A stretch of DNA of 64,000 nucleotides from Rhodococcus sp. KBS0724 (GCF_005938745.2 NZ_VCBX02000001.1:5656501-5720500); one strand, 5' to 3'; numbered from the stretch's first letter, positions 8,196 to 16,187 are shown. The notes: generated by a model not told the origin, from the sequence alone. Program-made: numbers and translations.

Positions 8196-9772
8196 CAGAA
8201 CACCACCGGCTGCTGGAATTCGCCCCATACTGCCTTGAGGGACGAAACCATCTCGCCGACTGTGCAGTACGCGTTGGCGCAGTCGATCAACTTGTGCATC
8301 AGATTGTCCGTTCCTTCCGCTGCTCGGGACAGTGCCGTCAGTGACCTCGCCACCTCGTCAGGATCACGGTCCGCTTTGACCCTCGCGAGCCGTTTCAGTT
8401 GCAGCTCACGCCCTTCGGCGTTGAGCTCGTAAGTCGAAATCTCCGGCGCGGGTTCCTCGGAGACAAACCGGTTGACACCGACAACCGGCTTTACGCCCGA
8501 TTCGACGTCCTTGTGGAGTTGGTAGGCTTCGTCGGCGATCAGCCCCTGCAGGTAACCGTCCTCGATTGCTCGAACCATGCCGCCGTGCGCCTCGAGATCC
8601 GCCATGATCTCGATGAGTCGCTCTTCCGTTGCGTCCGTAAGGGCTTCGACGAAGTAGGACCCACCGAGCGGGTCGGCCACCCGCGTCACGCCGGTCTCGT
8701 AGGCGAGGATCTGCTGGGTGCGCAGGGCCAGCGTTGCAGACTCCTCGCTGGGAAGAGCAAATGGTTCGTCCCAGGCCGCGGTGAACATGGACTGGACGCC
8801 GCCGAGTACCGACGCCATGGACTCGTACGCCACACGCACGAGGTTGTTCTGCGCCTGAGGCGCGTACAGCGAAGCGCCACCGGCGACACAACCGAAGCGG
8901 AACATCGACGCCTTGTCGGTGGTGGCGCCGTAACGCTCCCGGACGATAGTGGCCCAACGACGGCGTCCGGCACGATATTTGGCGATCTCCTCGAAGAAGT
9001 CGCCGTGCGTGTAGAAGAAGAACGAAATCTGCGGCGCGAACTCGTCGATTGTCATGCGCCCACGCTCGACCACTGTGTCGCAGTAGGTAACACCGTCGGC
9101 GAGGGTGAAGGCCATCTCCTGGACGGCGGTGGCGCCGGCATCACGGAAGTGCGCTCCGGCCACCGAGATTGCATTGAACCTGGGCACCTCGGCGGCGCAG
9201 AACTCGATGGTGTCGGCAATCAACCGCAGCGAAGGCTCCGGGGGCCAGATCCACGTACCGCGGGAGGCATATTCCTTCAGGATGTCGTTCTGGATTGTCC
9301 CGGTGAGCTTCTCGCGCGGAACACCCTTGCGTTCAGCGGCGGCCACGTAGAACGCCAGCAGAATCGCTGCTGTTCCGTTGATCGTGAAACTGGTGCTGAT
9401 CTTGTCGAGCGGGATGTCCTCGAACAACACCTCGGCGTCGGCGAGGGTATCGACTGCAACACCCACGCGGCCGACTTCTTCGGTGACCTCCGGGTCATCG
9501 GAGTCGTAACCGCATTGAGTGGGCAGGTCGAGGGCAACCGAGAGGCCTGTTCCACCTTGTGCGAGGAGATAGCGGTAGCGGGCGTTGGACTCTTCCGCGG
9601 TGCCGAACCCGGAGTACTGCCGAAAGGTCCACAAACGCCCTCGATATCCCGAGGAGAAATTGCCGCGGGTAAAGGGGTACGCGCCCGGTGCGGGCGGATC
9701 GACAGTCCTGTCCTCCGGTCCATAGACCGGAGCGAGAGGGATGCCGGACGAGGTTTCCGTGAAGTCGTTCAT
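8195..9772 (-). CDS. Acyl-CoA mutase large subunit (methylmalonyl-CoA mutase family)
   Basis: B12-dependent carbon-skeleton rearrangement of an acyl-CoA. The 525-aa protein has the substrate TIM barrel (YPFTRGNFSSGYRGRLW, TAEESNARYRYLL, LSVALDLPTQCGYDSDDP, GTIQNDILKE) but no C-terminal B12 domain, which is supplied by the next gene. Aligning by eye on RQYSGFG and QNDILKE, Tyr53 and Arg171 fall at the positions of Tyr89 and Arg207 of methylmalonyl-CoA mutase. Isobutyryl-CoA mutase has Phe/Gln there and 2-hydroxyisobutyryl-CoA mutase Ile/Gln. A carboxylated acyl-CoA substrate is thus suggested. I use ATG 9772, where the conserved N-terminus begins; the 64 extra upstream codons would overlap the divergent promoter region. 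First gene of a four-gene coupled operon. Confidence 0.92.
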   Translation of the reverse strand: MNDFTETSSGIPLAPVYGPEDRTVDPPAPGAYPFTRGNFSSGYRGRLWTFRQYSGFGTAEESNARYRYLLAQGGTGLSVALDLPTQCGYDSDDPEVTEEVGRVGVAVDTLADAEVLFEDIPLDKISTSFTINGTAAILLAFYVAAAERKGVPREKLTGTIQNDILKEYASRGTWIWPPEPSLRLIADTIEFCAAEVPRFNAISVAGAHFRDAGATAVQEMAFTLADGVTYCDTVVERGRMTIDEFAPQISFFFYTHGDFFEEIAKYRAGRRRWATIVRERYGATTDKASMFRFGCVAGGASLYAPQAQNNLVRVAYESMASVLGGVQSMFTAAWDEPFALPSEESATLALRTQQILAYETGVTRVADPLGGSYFVEALTDATEERLIEIMADLEAHGGMVRAIEDGYLQGLIADEAYQLHKDVESGVKPVVGVNRFVSEEPAPEISTYELNAEGRELQLKRLARVKADRDPDEVARSLTALSRAAEGTDNLMHKLIDCANAYCTVGEMVSSLKAVWGEFQQPVVF

Positions 9773-9842
9773 CGTTGAATACGGTACTTGCAAAAAATGA
9801 GAATGCCAATACCATTCCAGAGAACGAGAACTTAGGAGAACG

Positions 9843-10670
9843 ATGCCCAGCCAGAACGCACTCACCGATCGCACCTTGGTCATTTCCGGCGGAAGCCGTG
9901 GAATCGGCCTTGCCATCGCCACCGCAGCAGCCAAGTACGGAGCGAATGTCGTTCTGCTCGCCAAGACCGGCGAACCACACCCGAGGCTTCAGGGGACCGT
10001 CCATACCGCAGTCGAAGGCATCCAAGCTACCGGCGGAAAGGCCGTCGCCGTTGTCGGTGACGTTCGAAAGGAAGAGGATGCCCGACGCGCCGTCGCCGTT
10101 GCGGTCGAGAATTTCGGGGGCGTCGACATCTGCGTCAACAACGCGAGTGCCATAGCTCTCGAAAGCACGGAAAACCTGCCGGCAAAGAAGTACGACCTGA
10201 TGCAGGAGATCAATTCGCGCGGCACGTTCCTACTCACACAGGCCGCCCTGCCACACCTGCGCGAGTCGGAAAACGCCCACATCCTCACCATTGCACCACC
10301 GGTGAACATGAACCCGTACTGGCTCGGCGCACACCCCGCGTACACGCTCTCCAAGTACGGAATGAGCTTGCTCACCTTGGGTTTTGCGGCAGAATTTGCC
10401 GACGCCGGTATCGCCGCGAATTGCCTGTGGCCACAGACGTACATCGCTACGGCGGCGGTCGCCAACATGGCCGACGGCGACAGCCTGCTGTCCTCGTCAC
10501 GTAGTCCGGAAATCATGGCCGACGCGGCCGTCGAGATCTTCTCCCAGCCGTCTACGAAGACCACCGGAAACTGCTTCATCGACGCCGATGTCCTGATCGA
10601 GTCGGGAATCACGGATCTGTCCGCCTACGGCGGCGGCGACAATCCGCAGCTTGATCTGTTCCTGGACTGA
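9843..10670 (+). CDS. SDR-family oxidoreductase (HSDL2-like)
   Basis: Short-chain dehydrogenase of 275 aa. The nucleotide-binding motif is SGGSRGIG (residues 15-22), followed by the KTGEPHPRLQGTVHTA stretch typical of the HSDL2-like branch, the VNNASAI motif near 98-104, and the catalytic Tyr167/Lys171 in AYTLSK. The ATG follows TAGGAGAACG, a strong ribosome site. It is divergent from the acyl-CoA mutase operon across a 70-bp gap that contains GAATG and CATTC as an inverted pair (9800-9816). It may act in the same pathway, for example on a hydroxyacyl or alcohol intermediate. The substrate is not known. Confidence 0.87.
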   Translation: MPSQNALTDRTLVISGGSRGIGLAIATAAAKYGANVVLLAKTGEPHPRLQGTVHTAVEGIQATGGKAVAVVGDVRKEEDARRAVAVAVENFGGVDICVNNASAIALESTENLPAKKYDLMQEINSRGTFLLTQAALPHLRESENAHILTIAPPVNMNPYWLGAHPAYTLSKYGMSLLTLGFAAEFADAGIAANCLWPQTYIATAAVANMADGDSLLSSSRSPEIMADAAVEIFSQPSTKTTGNCFIDADVLIESGITDLSAYGGGDNPQLDLFLD

Positions 10671-10689
10671 TTCGGGCACACCGCGGCGG

Positions 10690-10716
10690 GTGTATGTGAT
10701 TGCAGGTAACATACAC
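10690..10716. promoter_or_regulatory. Palindromic operator candidate upstream of the alpha/beta hydrolase
   Basis: GTGTATGT (10690-10697) and ACATACAC (10709-10716) are perfect inverted repeats separated by 11 bases, located 20 bases after the SDR stop and 43 bases before the hydrolase start. The size and symmetry fit a dimeric repressor site. No regulator gene is adjacent, so the protein that reads it is unknown. Confidence 0.5.
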
Positions 10717-10759
10717 TCGTTGCGGCCGAAGCACGGCTGCCGACTTCGAGGGGACAGCT

Positions 10760-11818
10760 GTGGTGGATACAAGGCGTTTGATCACGACTGCACATAACGC
10801 GTGGGGTCTGTCCTTCGGTGACGGCGTCGAGCAGCGCCGACGCACCCCGTCCACATTGATCTCCGAAGGTCGGCACCGCGACCTGTACCGCTTCGGAGAA
10901 CTCCAGGGACGACCCGTACTCCTCGTACCCCCATTGGCTGTCCCCGCGTATTGCTACGACCTCCGGCCAGGTCAGAGTCTCGCCGCTCATCTCGTTCAAG
11001 GTGGACATACGCCGTACGCGCTCGACTACGGCACCATGCGATATGCAGATCGGCACATGGGATTTGAATCCTGGATCGACGGCATCATCCCCGACGCCAT
11101 ACGTGCAGTCTCCGAATTGCATGACGGCGCAGACATTTCCGTCATCGGATGGAGCCTCGGCGGAACCATGACGCTGCTGACCGCGTCGGCTCACTCCGAC
11201 CTTCCGATAGCGTCGATCACCGCGATCGGCACCCCGGTCGACTACACCAAAATTCCTACTATCAGCCCACTTCGGCTGATCGGTGGATACACCGGCGATC
11301 GCCCACTCACGACGGCTACCGATCTGATCGGCGGACTTCCCGCTCCCCTGGTGCAAGCCAGCTACCGCGTGACCGCGCCGCAACGGGAACTGCTCAAGCC
11401 GTGGTTCATCGCCAAGAACCTGCACAACACCGAGACCCTTGCCCGCATGGAATCGATCGACACCTTCATGGCGGACATGCCCGGCTACCCCGGGCGAGCA
11501 TTCCGACAGATCTGCAGACAACTCATTCTGGGTAACGGGTTGTACAAGAACACAATCGTTCTGGGTGGTCGAAGTATCGAATTGGCCGATCTGAATGTGC
11601 CGGTACTCGCGATCGGCGGAACCTCTGACGTCATAGCGCCCGCCGCCTCGGTGGCGGCGATCCAGTCTGTTCTGACCGGATCGCCGTCCGTTCGATTCGA
11701 GGAGGTGCCGGGAAGTCATCTCGGCATTCTGGCTGGCCCGACGTCAGAGAACTCCACCTGGACACACATCGATAATTTCTTGAAAGACATTACTCAACAG
11801 GTGGTTACGGCCCTCTAG
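10760..11818 (+). CDS. Alpha/beta hydrolase (PHA-synthase-like fold)
   Basis: A protein of about 352 aa with the PhaC-like alpha/beta hydrolase pattern: PVLLVPPLAVPAYCYDLRPG, HTPYALDYGTM, then the nucleophile elbow VIGWSLGG with Ser132, Asp290 in GGTSDVIAP and His320 in VPGSHLG. PHA synthases have Cys at the elbow, so the Ser points to hydrolase or acyltransferase activity. Start: GTG at 10760 (or the GTG right after it) follows GAGGGGACA; the longer TTG frame from 10700 would run into the palindrome. It stands after the SDR gene on the same strand but behind its own operator, and converges with the next minus-strand operon. The substrate is unknown. Confidence 0.75.
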   Translation: MVDTRRLITTAHNAWGLSFGDGVEQRRRTPSTLISEGRHRDLYRFGELQGRPVLLVPPLAVPAYCYDLRPGQSLAAHLVQGGHTPYALDYGTMRYADRHMGFESWIDGIIPDAIRAVSELHDGADISVIGWSLGGTMTLLTASAHSDLPIASITAIGTPVDYTKIPTISPLRLIGGYTGDRPLTTATDLIGGLPAPLVQASYRVTAPQRELLKPWFIAKNLHNTETLARMESIDTFMADMPGYPGRAFRQICRQLILGNGLYKNTIVLGGRSIELADLNVPVLAIGGTSDVIAPAASVAAIQSVLTGSPSVRFEEVPGSHLGILAGPTSENSTWTHIDNFLKDITQQVVTAL

Positions 11819-11825
11819 AAGCGGT

Positions 11826-12926
11826 TCACTTCGCCATGTCAAGCCAACCCACAAAACCGGACGGATCGTGGCGCCCCATGACGGCGTGTTCGAACATGCC
11901 CCAACCCTGCGCCCCGTTGCACGTTGCCCGCGCGATGTGGTCGATCGTTCCGTAGGGAAGCTTCGCGACGATCGCCGGATCGGTGAGGTCGTACACCGAC
12001 GACGAACTCCAGTTGCGGCCGCGCCATTCTCCATGCGTCCAGTCGCTGTCGCCACCGTAGCCGGCACCGACGTTGAGAGCGACAAATCCGATGGTGTCGA
12101 TATCGACGACCAGAGGTTCGCCGGTCGGCGTGGTCAGGTGGATACGCGCACTCTCGGGATGCCTTGTTCCCGGCCGGTACGTGATTTCGGTACGCGGCCA
12201 ACCCAATTGCTCGACTCTTCCGTCCGGGAAAGTCCGCGTCGCATGGCTCAGTGTGCGGTAGCCGTCGGGGCTTTCCTGCACGATGATCATCAGTGCGAAT
12301 TCGTCGAAGCGTAGTGGCACATACGTCCACCAGTGACCACCAGGGGGCTCGTCGCCCATGCGGCCGGCTGGATCGGGCTCGCCCACAGGTCTGATCCCCC
12401 ACGAACGATCACGACTTCCCGTCCACACTGCCGGATCGACGGCAATGTCGTTGCCGCGCACGCTCATCGTTCCGGACCAACTTCCCACCTGTGCAAAGCG
12501 GGTGGCGTCGAGAATCGCTCGCGGACCCGACATCAAGGTGTGGTGTTCCTCGAGTACCGAATCGAAGGCGCCTTCCCACGTCATGTCGAAGGAAAGGTCC
12601 TCGTGCTCGCAGACAAGCCGCAAGGTCTGCAGCGGCTTGATCACCTCGACACGGTACCCACCCACTTCGGCCTTGGTCGACGCACCGTCGTGCGCGTCCG
12701 AAAAGCGCACTGCTACTTGTGTATCACCGGTACGCACGGTGGCAAATGCATCGACGACGCCTAGGTTGGGATACACCCCGAGCCCGGTCACGAGGAAGAC
12801 ATCCCCGGTGCGATCGTGGGCATTGAAGTAGCAGCGGTCGTAGAAATTCCGGTCCGTGCTGGCAACACGTGCCATGGACAACGGCGCCTGGTGCACCGGG
12901 TATTCGTCCAGATCGATCGGCTTCAT
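11826..12926 (-). CDS. Conserved protein of unknown function (lipocalin-like, DUF7064/7065-type)
   Basis: A 366-aa soluble protein without a signal peptide or membrane segment. It is rich in Trp and Gly with beta-type blocks such as FNAHDRTGDVFLVTGLGVYP, SWSGTMSVRGNDI, GSRDRSWGIRPVG and GYGGDSDWTHGEWRG, a pattern I associate with lipocalin-like/AttH-like barrels found beside acyl-CoA and steroid genes. That assignment is from memory of the family and is tentative. The ATG at 12926 overlaps the stop of the upstream phosphotransferase as ATGA, favouring it over the Met four codons earlier. The two genes are therefore translationally coupled, implying a shared substrate. It converges with the hydrolase (7-base gap). 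Confidence 0.7.
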   Translation of the reverse strand: MKPIDLDEYPVHQAPLSMARVASTDRNFYDRCYFNAHDRTGDVFLVTGLGVYPNLGVVDAFATVRTGDTQVAVRFSDAHDGASTKAEVGGYRVEVIKPLQTLRLVCEHEDLSFDMTWEGAFDSVLEEHHTLMSGPRAILDATRFAQVGSWSGTMSVRGNDIAVDPAVWTGSRDRSWGIRPVGEPDPAGRMGDEPPGGHWWTYVPLRFDEFALMIIVQESPDGYRTLSHATRTFPDGRVEQLGWPRTEITYRPGTRHPESARIHLTTPTGEPLVVDIDTIGFVALNVGAGYGGDSDWTHGEWRGRNWSSSSVYDLTDPAIVAKLPYGTIDHIARATCNGAQGWGMFEHAVMGRHDPSGFVGWLDMAK

Positions 12927-14047
12927 TTCTTGTCCCATTCGTAGGTTCCATCGATGAGGTCGGCAAGCATGCGGTGATGCAGTACGTATTCGTCGGGATT
13001 CTCCGGAGCCTCTATCTCCCCGAAGTGGATTCGGCGTCGAGCGATCTGCGACATGACGATTCCGTGCCGCAGTGCGGCGTACACCAGGTAGAAGTCGAGG
13101 TCGCGCACCGTCGCGCCCGTCGCTTTTTCGTATTCCGCGACCACGTCTTCGCGTCGGAACATCTGTGGGAGTCCGGGCATGGAGAACTGTTCCGCCAGGT
13201 CCTGGAACTGACGGTGGAAGAATACGAACCAGCCGAGATCAACTTCGCGCGGCGCCGCGGCTGCCGATTCCCAGTCGAGGACCGCTGTCGGAGTGGTTCC
13301 CTGGAACATGATGTTGCCGATCCGAGAGTCACCCCAGCACAACACATCTGCACTCGGCTCTTCCGGCCAGTGAGCTTCGAGCCATCCGAACGCGGCTTCC
13401 AACAACGGGATTCGTAGTCCGTCATCGCGGCGCGTCCATTCGTAATATGCGCGCTCACCCTCGAAGTGTCGACGCAAGCCTGACATGTCACTCAGAATGG
13501 GCAGTTGTGCGTCGATGCCGTGAATCCGCGCCAGAATATCTATGCTGTTCGACTGAACACGGGCCTGATCTTCACTGTTCGATTCCAGAAGCCATCCGCC
13601 GAACACATAGGGCGGGTTGTCCACGGGCACTGCGCCGCTCACTCGGTCCATGACCAGAAACGGAGTCCCGAGGGCTTCCGGCGATGTCTCGACCCAGCGA
13701 ACGCGCGGGACCGGCACGTCACTTCGCTCGCGGACAGCGGTCAAGACATCGAACTGATACTGGAGGTCGTAAGTCGGAAAGACCGGAAACGCCGAGTCCT
13801 CGGGCGCCAGACGCGCAACCAGCTGCGCTGTGTGCGGAGCGCCCTCCTCCGTCCAATCCAGGTCGAACAGCACTGAGACACTGGACATTCCAGAATGAGC
13901 CGGCCTGCTCAGGTTGTACACACGCACATCGGTGGCGGCGGCGAGTGTTCTGACCAGCCACTTTTCGAGTTGCGCCGAGACAACCTCGAGGTCGGTCTCC
14001 GTCGTGGTGATCGACGCTTCCACGTCGTCCGGCATGCTCGTTGTCAC
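12923..14047 (-). CDS. APH/choline-kinase-like phosphotransferase family protein
   Basis: About 374 aa with the aminoglycoside-phosphotransferase fold. The catalytic loop is VLCWGDSRIGNIMF (the usual HGDxxxxN with Trp-Gly-Asp in place of His-Gly-Asp), followed by the metal-binding Asp in AVLDWESAA, while the nucleotide lobe holds GMSSVSVLFDLDW and QLVARLAPED. Such proteins beside acyl-CoA genes (ACAD10/11-like) are thought to phosphorylate hydroxylated acyl or alcohol substrates; this is inference. I choose GTG 14047, which lies 9 bases after a GGAAGG site; an ATG at 14089 adds 14 residues. The gene heads a two-gene operon and is divergent from a TetR gene. Confidence 0.82.
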   Translation of the reverse strand: MTTSMPDDVEASITTTETDLEVVSAQLEKWLVRTLAAATDVRVYNLSRPAHSGMSSVSVLFDLDWTEEGAPHTAQLVARLAPEDSAFPVFPTYDLQYQFDVLTAVRERSDVPVPRVRWVETSPEALGTPFLVMDRVSGAVPVDNPPYVFGGWLLESNSEDQARVQSNSIDILARIHGIDAQLPILSDMSGLRRHFEGERAYYEWTRRDDGLRIPLLEAAFGWLEAHWPEEPSADVLCWGDSRIGNIMFQGTTPTAVLDWESAAAAPREVDLGWFVFFHRQFQDLAEQFSMPGLPQMFRREDVVAEYEKATGATVRDLDFYLVYAALRHGIVMSQIARRRIHFGEIEAPENPDEYVLHHRMLADLIDGTYEWDKK

Positions 14048-14119
14048 AACAGGTAGCCTTCCTTCACTAGATTCACGTTCGCGCCACATCTTCGACTACG
14101 CGAAATCACCGGCAGCGTC

Positions 14120-14147
14120 GAAAGTTCCGCGATTGGGTTAAACTTTC
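14120..14147. promoter_or_regulatory. Inverted repeat between phosphotransferase and TetR genes
   Basis: GAAAGTT (14120-14126) and AACTTTC (14141-14147) are perfect 7-bp arms with a 14-base spacer. They lie in the divergent promoter region between the phosphotransferase operon and the TetR gene starting at 14209, the expected place for a self-regulating TetR operator. Spacing is wider than for most TetR sites, so the assignment is moderate. Confidence 0.4.
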
Positions 14148-14208
14148 TGTACTGCAGGCCAAATATAGACTCAAGTTCAGTTTTGTGGAAGGTTTTCGGG
14201 AGAATTTG

Positions 14209-14853
14209 ATGACCGACGAACAAATGCCGCTCTCACGCCGCGAGCGCAACAAGTACGAGACACGCAAGCGACTCCTGAGCGCGGCCCGCGCATTGTTTGC
14301 CGAGCGGGGTGTAACAGGTACCACCATCGACGACCTCGCCGAAGCTGCCAACGTCTCCCGGGCGACGTTCTTCAATTACTTCCCCACCAAGGACGCGGTG
14401 GTCTCAGCGCTACACGACGGCCACATGCAGAAACTGGGCATCCTGATCGACGGACTGCTCGAGCGCGAGATGACAACACACGAACGGATTCGCCTCGTCT
14501 TCGAAGACATCACCGACGCAACACACAGATTCAGGGAGTACCTGCGCGCCGGTGAACTCGAACGAGACCCGGCGCGCGATCAGATCAGTCCTGAACGCAC
14601 CGAGCAGTTCCATGATTTGATCCGTCGACTGCTCGATCGCGGAATCACCGACGGTGACGTGCGCACAGACTACTCAGCCCGTTTTCTCGCTCAGACCGTT
14701 GCTGCCGTGTATATCTCATCGGTTCAGTACTCGCGGCCACTGTCACCCCAAGACACAGACAGCCCTGATACCGACAGCCAAGACACCGACAGCTTCGACG
14801 ACGCTATGCGATTCATCGCCGAAGCACTCGAACCGCGAGACCCTATCGCGTGA
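14209..14853 (+). CDS. TetR-family transcriptional regulator
   Basis: The N-terminal helix-turn-helix is clear: RKRLLSAARALFAERGVTGT, TIDDLAEAANVSRATFFNYF and the family PTKDAVVSALH. The remainder is a helical ligand-binding domain. ATG 14209 has CGGGAGA at good spacing and is preferred to GTG 14185. Near the C-terminus three copies of a D-T-D-S unit (DNA about 14749-14793) make an acidic low-complexity linker before the last helix, unusual for the family. It is divergent from the phosphotransferase/lipocalin-like operon and probably controls it. Its 3' end overlaps the convergent TerD-VWA gene by 11 bp. Confidence 0.9.
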   Translation: MTDEQMPLSRRERNKYETRKRLLSAARALFAERGVTGTTIDDLAEAANVSRATFFNYFPTKDAVVSALHDGHMQKLGILIDGLLEREMTTHERIRLVFEDITDATHRFREYLRAGELERDPARDQISPERTEQFHDLIRRLLDRGITDGDVRTDYSARFLAQTVAAVYISSVQYSRPLSPQDTDSPDTDSQDTDSFDDAMRFIAEALEPRDPIA

Positions 14854-16090
14854 TCCCGGCAGCGACGGCACTCTTGTGCCAGTCGGGAAATTCGCTCAAC
14901 AGCCGTGAATAGAGCTCGGAGTCGGAAACGGAATCGATGTCGTCGAGTGCAAAGAACCCGGCGTTGTCGACCACTCGTCCGTCCATGTCGTCGAGCTTCT
15001 CGAGCACTCCGTACTTGGCCTTACCGATCCCGACGAACTGCCAGAACGCGGGAAGCGCCGACGCGTCGCGCATCAGCGCCGAGATTTCCCGACGCTCCGT
15101 GAATCCCCCGTCGGTGAAGAAGAGGACAAGCGTGGGCGCCGTTCCCGCGCGCAAGCCGGACACGATTTCCGTCATGATCGGAATTTCGCGATTGGAAGCA
15201 CCGATCGCGTCGTAGTCGAATCCGCCGTGCAATCCACGCAGATGCAGGTATTCCTCCGACCAGGATTCGGCGTCGTGCACCGAAATCTCCGGAAGTTTGT
15301 GGAAGCCGACCGCATACAGATACGGCTCCAGTTTGCCGTCGTCGTCGAGCTGGATCGCGACGGGAACCATACGCTCGACGACGCGGTGCACCACTTTCGA
15401 CTTGTACTGCTTGCTCATGCTTCCGGTTTTGTCGATCACCAGGATCACACGGGCTCGGATTCCGTTGCCACCCTTGGTCAACAGCACCTTCGCGACTTCA
15501 CGCTTACGAAGGTCGAGCTTCTCACGCTTGACCATCGACAGCTTGGCCTCATCGGGAAGGCTGCGAATGCCATCCGTCGACGCTTCGGCAGGTTCCTCGT
15601 CTACCGAGACCCCGAAGGTTGTCACCAGATCCGCCAATCCGCCGTCCCATCCGGCTGAGACGTTGCGGATCTTCCACGCTTCACCGCGGCGGTAGATCTC
15701 GACGAGCACGGCCGCCCGCTCGGTGGTCAAACCCAGCGCGGGTGCAGCGATCTGTTCACCGCCGGCCTGATCAATCGTGGCCCCCAATTGCAGCACGTCG
15801 GCAAGAGCACCGGCCACATCACCGTCGAGCGCGACCGCAACGCTGAGCATCACGATGTCTGCGGGCACGGCCGCACTGTCGATCTCGACAACTCCCCCGG
15901 CACTCAGCCGTACCGCACCTTCCGGCGAACTCGGCTGGTTGAAGAAGATGAAGTCCGCGTCGCTGCGGACCTTGTTGTTGCCGCCCAGCTGGAAGACCAT
16001 CAGATCGACACTGCCAGGGGCTGCGCCCGTCACCGCCACTCTCAGCGCATGCCCGTCGACCGTTGTGTTCGCTCCGCGTACCAACTCCAT
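14843..16090 (-). CDS. TerD-domain plus VWA-domain protein (TerF-like)
   Basis: A 415-aa two-domain cytoplasmic protein. Residues 1-165 form a TerD domain (VDLMVFQLGGNNKVRSDADF, IFFNQPSSPEGAV, WDGGLADLVTTFGV). Residues 213-400 form a von Willebrand factor A domain with a MIDAS-like motif DKTGSMS at 220-226, a TDGG near 325 and a charged linker between (KREKLDLRKREVAKVLL). Ter proteins bind Ca2+ and accompany tellurite, phage and chemical-stress resistance operons, and TerF-type proteins join TerD and VWA. Here it stands alone, with no other ter genes nearby. It is divergent from the MarR operon by about 118 bp. Confidence 0.87.
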   Translation of the reverse strand: MELVRGANTTVDGHALRVAVTGAAPGSVDLMVFQLGGNNKVRSDADFIFFNQPSSPEGAVRLSAGGVVEIDSAAVPADIVMLSVAVALDGDVAGALADVLQLGATIDQAGGEQIAAPALGLTTERAAVLVEIYRRGEAWKIRNVSAGWDGGLADLVTTFGVSVDEEPAEASTDGIRSLPDEAKLSMVKREKLDLRKREVAKVLLTKGGNGIRARVILVIDKTGSMSKQYKSKVVHRVVERMVPVAIQLDDDGKLEPYLYAVGFHKLPEISVHDAESWSEEYLHLRGLHGGFDYDAIGASNREIPIMTEIVSGLRAGTAPTLVLFFTDGGFTERREISALMRDASALPAFWQFVGIGKAKYGVLEKLDDMDGRVVDNAGFFALDDIDSVSDSELYSRLLSEFPDWHKSAVAAGITR

Positions 16091-16160
16091 GCGGGAACAC
16101 TATCGAGATCCGAACCTCGCGAAGCGTCCGGGAATAGATTCCGCCCTCACTGTGTAATAG

Positions 16161-16187
16161 TTGAGTAAGCAATACTTGCGTAAGCAA
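16161..16187. promoter_or_regulatory. Tandem MarR operator candidate
   Basis: TTGAGTAAGCAA (16161-16172) and TTGCGTAAGCAA (16176-16187) are two near-identical 12-mers spaced 15 bases start to start, each with TTG(C) and GCAA half-sites. They end 21 bases before the MarR start codon at 16209, and lie in the divergent region shared with the TerD-VWA gene. The arrangement is typical of autoregulated MarR operons. Confidence 0.6.

Noticed and set aside
8399..9778. 459-codon open frame on the plus strand
   Set aside because: It lies antisense to the acyl-CoA mutase gene, has no family signature, and its amino-acid make-up reflects the shadow of GC-rich codons. The mutase on the minus strand has clear active-site motifs.
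10625..11719. 364-codon open frame on the minus strand
   Set aside because: It mirrors the alpha/beta hydrolase with an intact Ser-Asp-His triad on the plus strand and shows no domain pattern.
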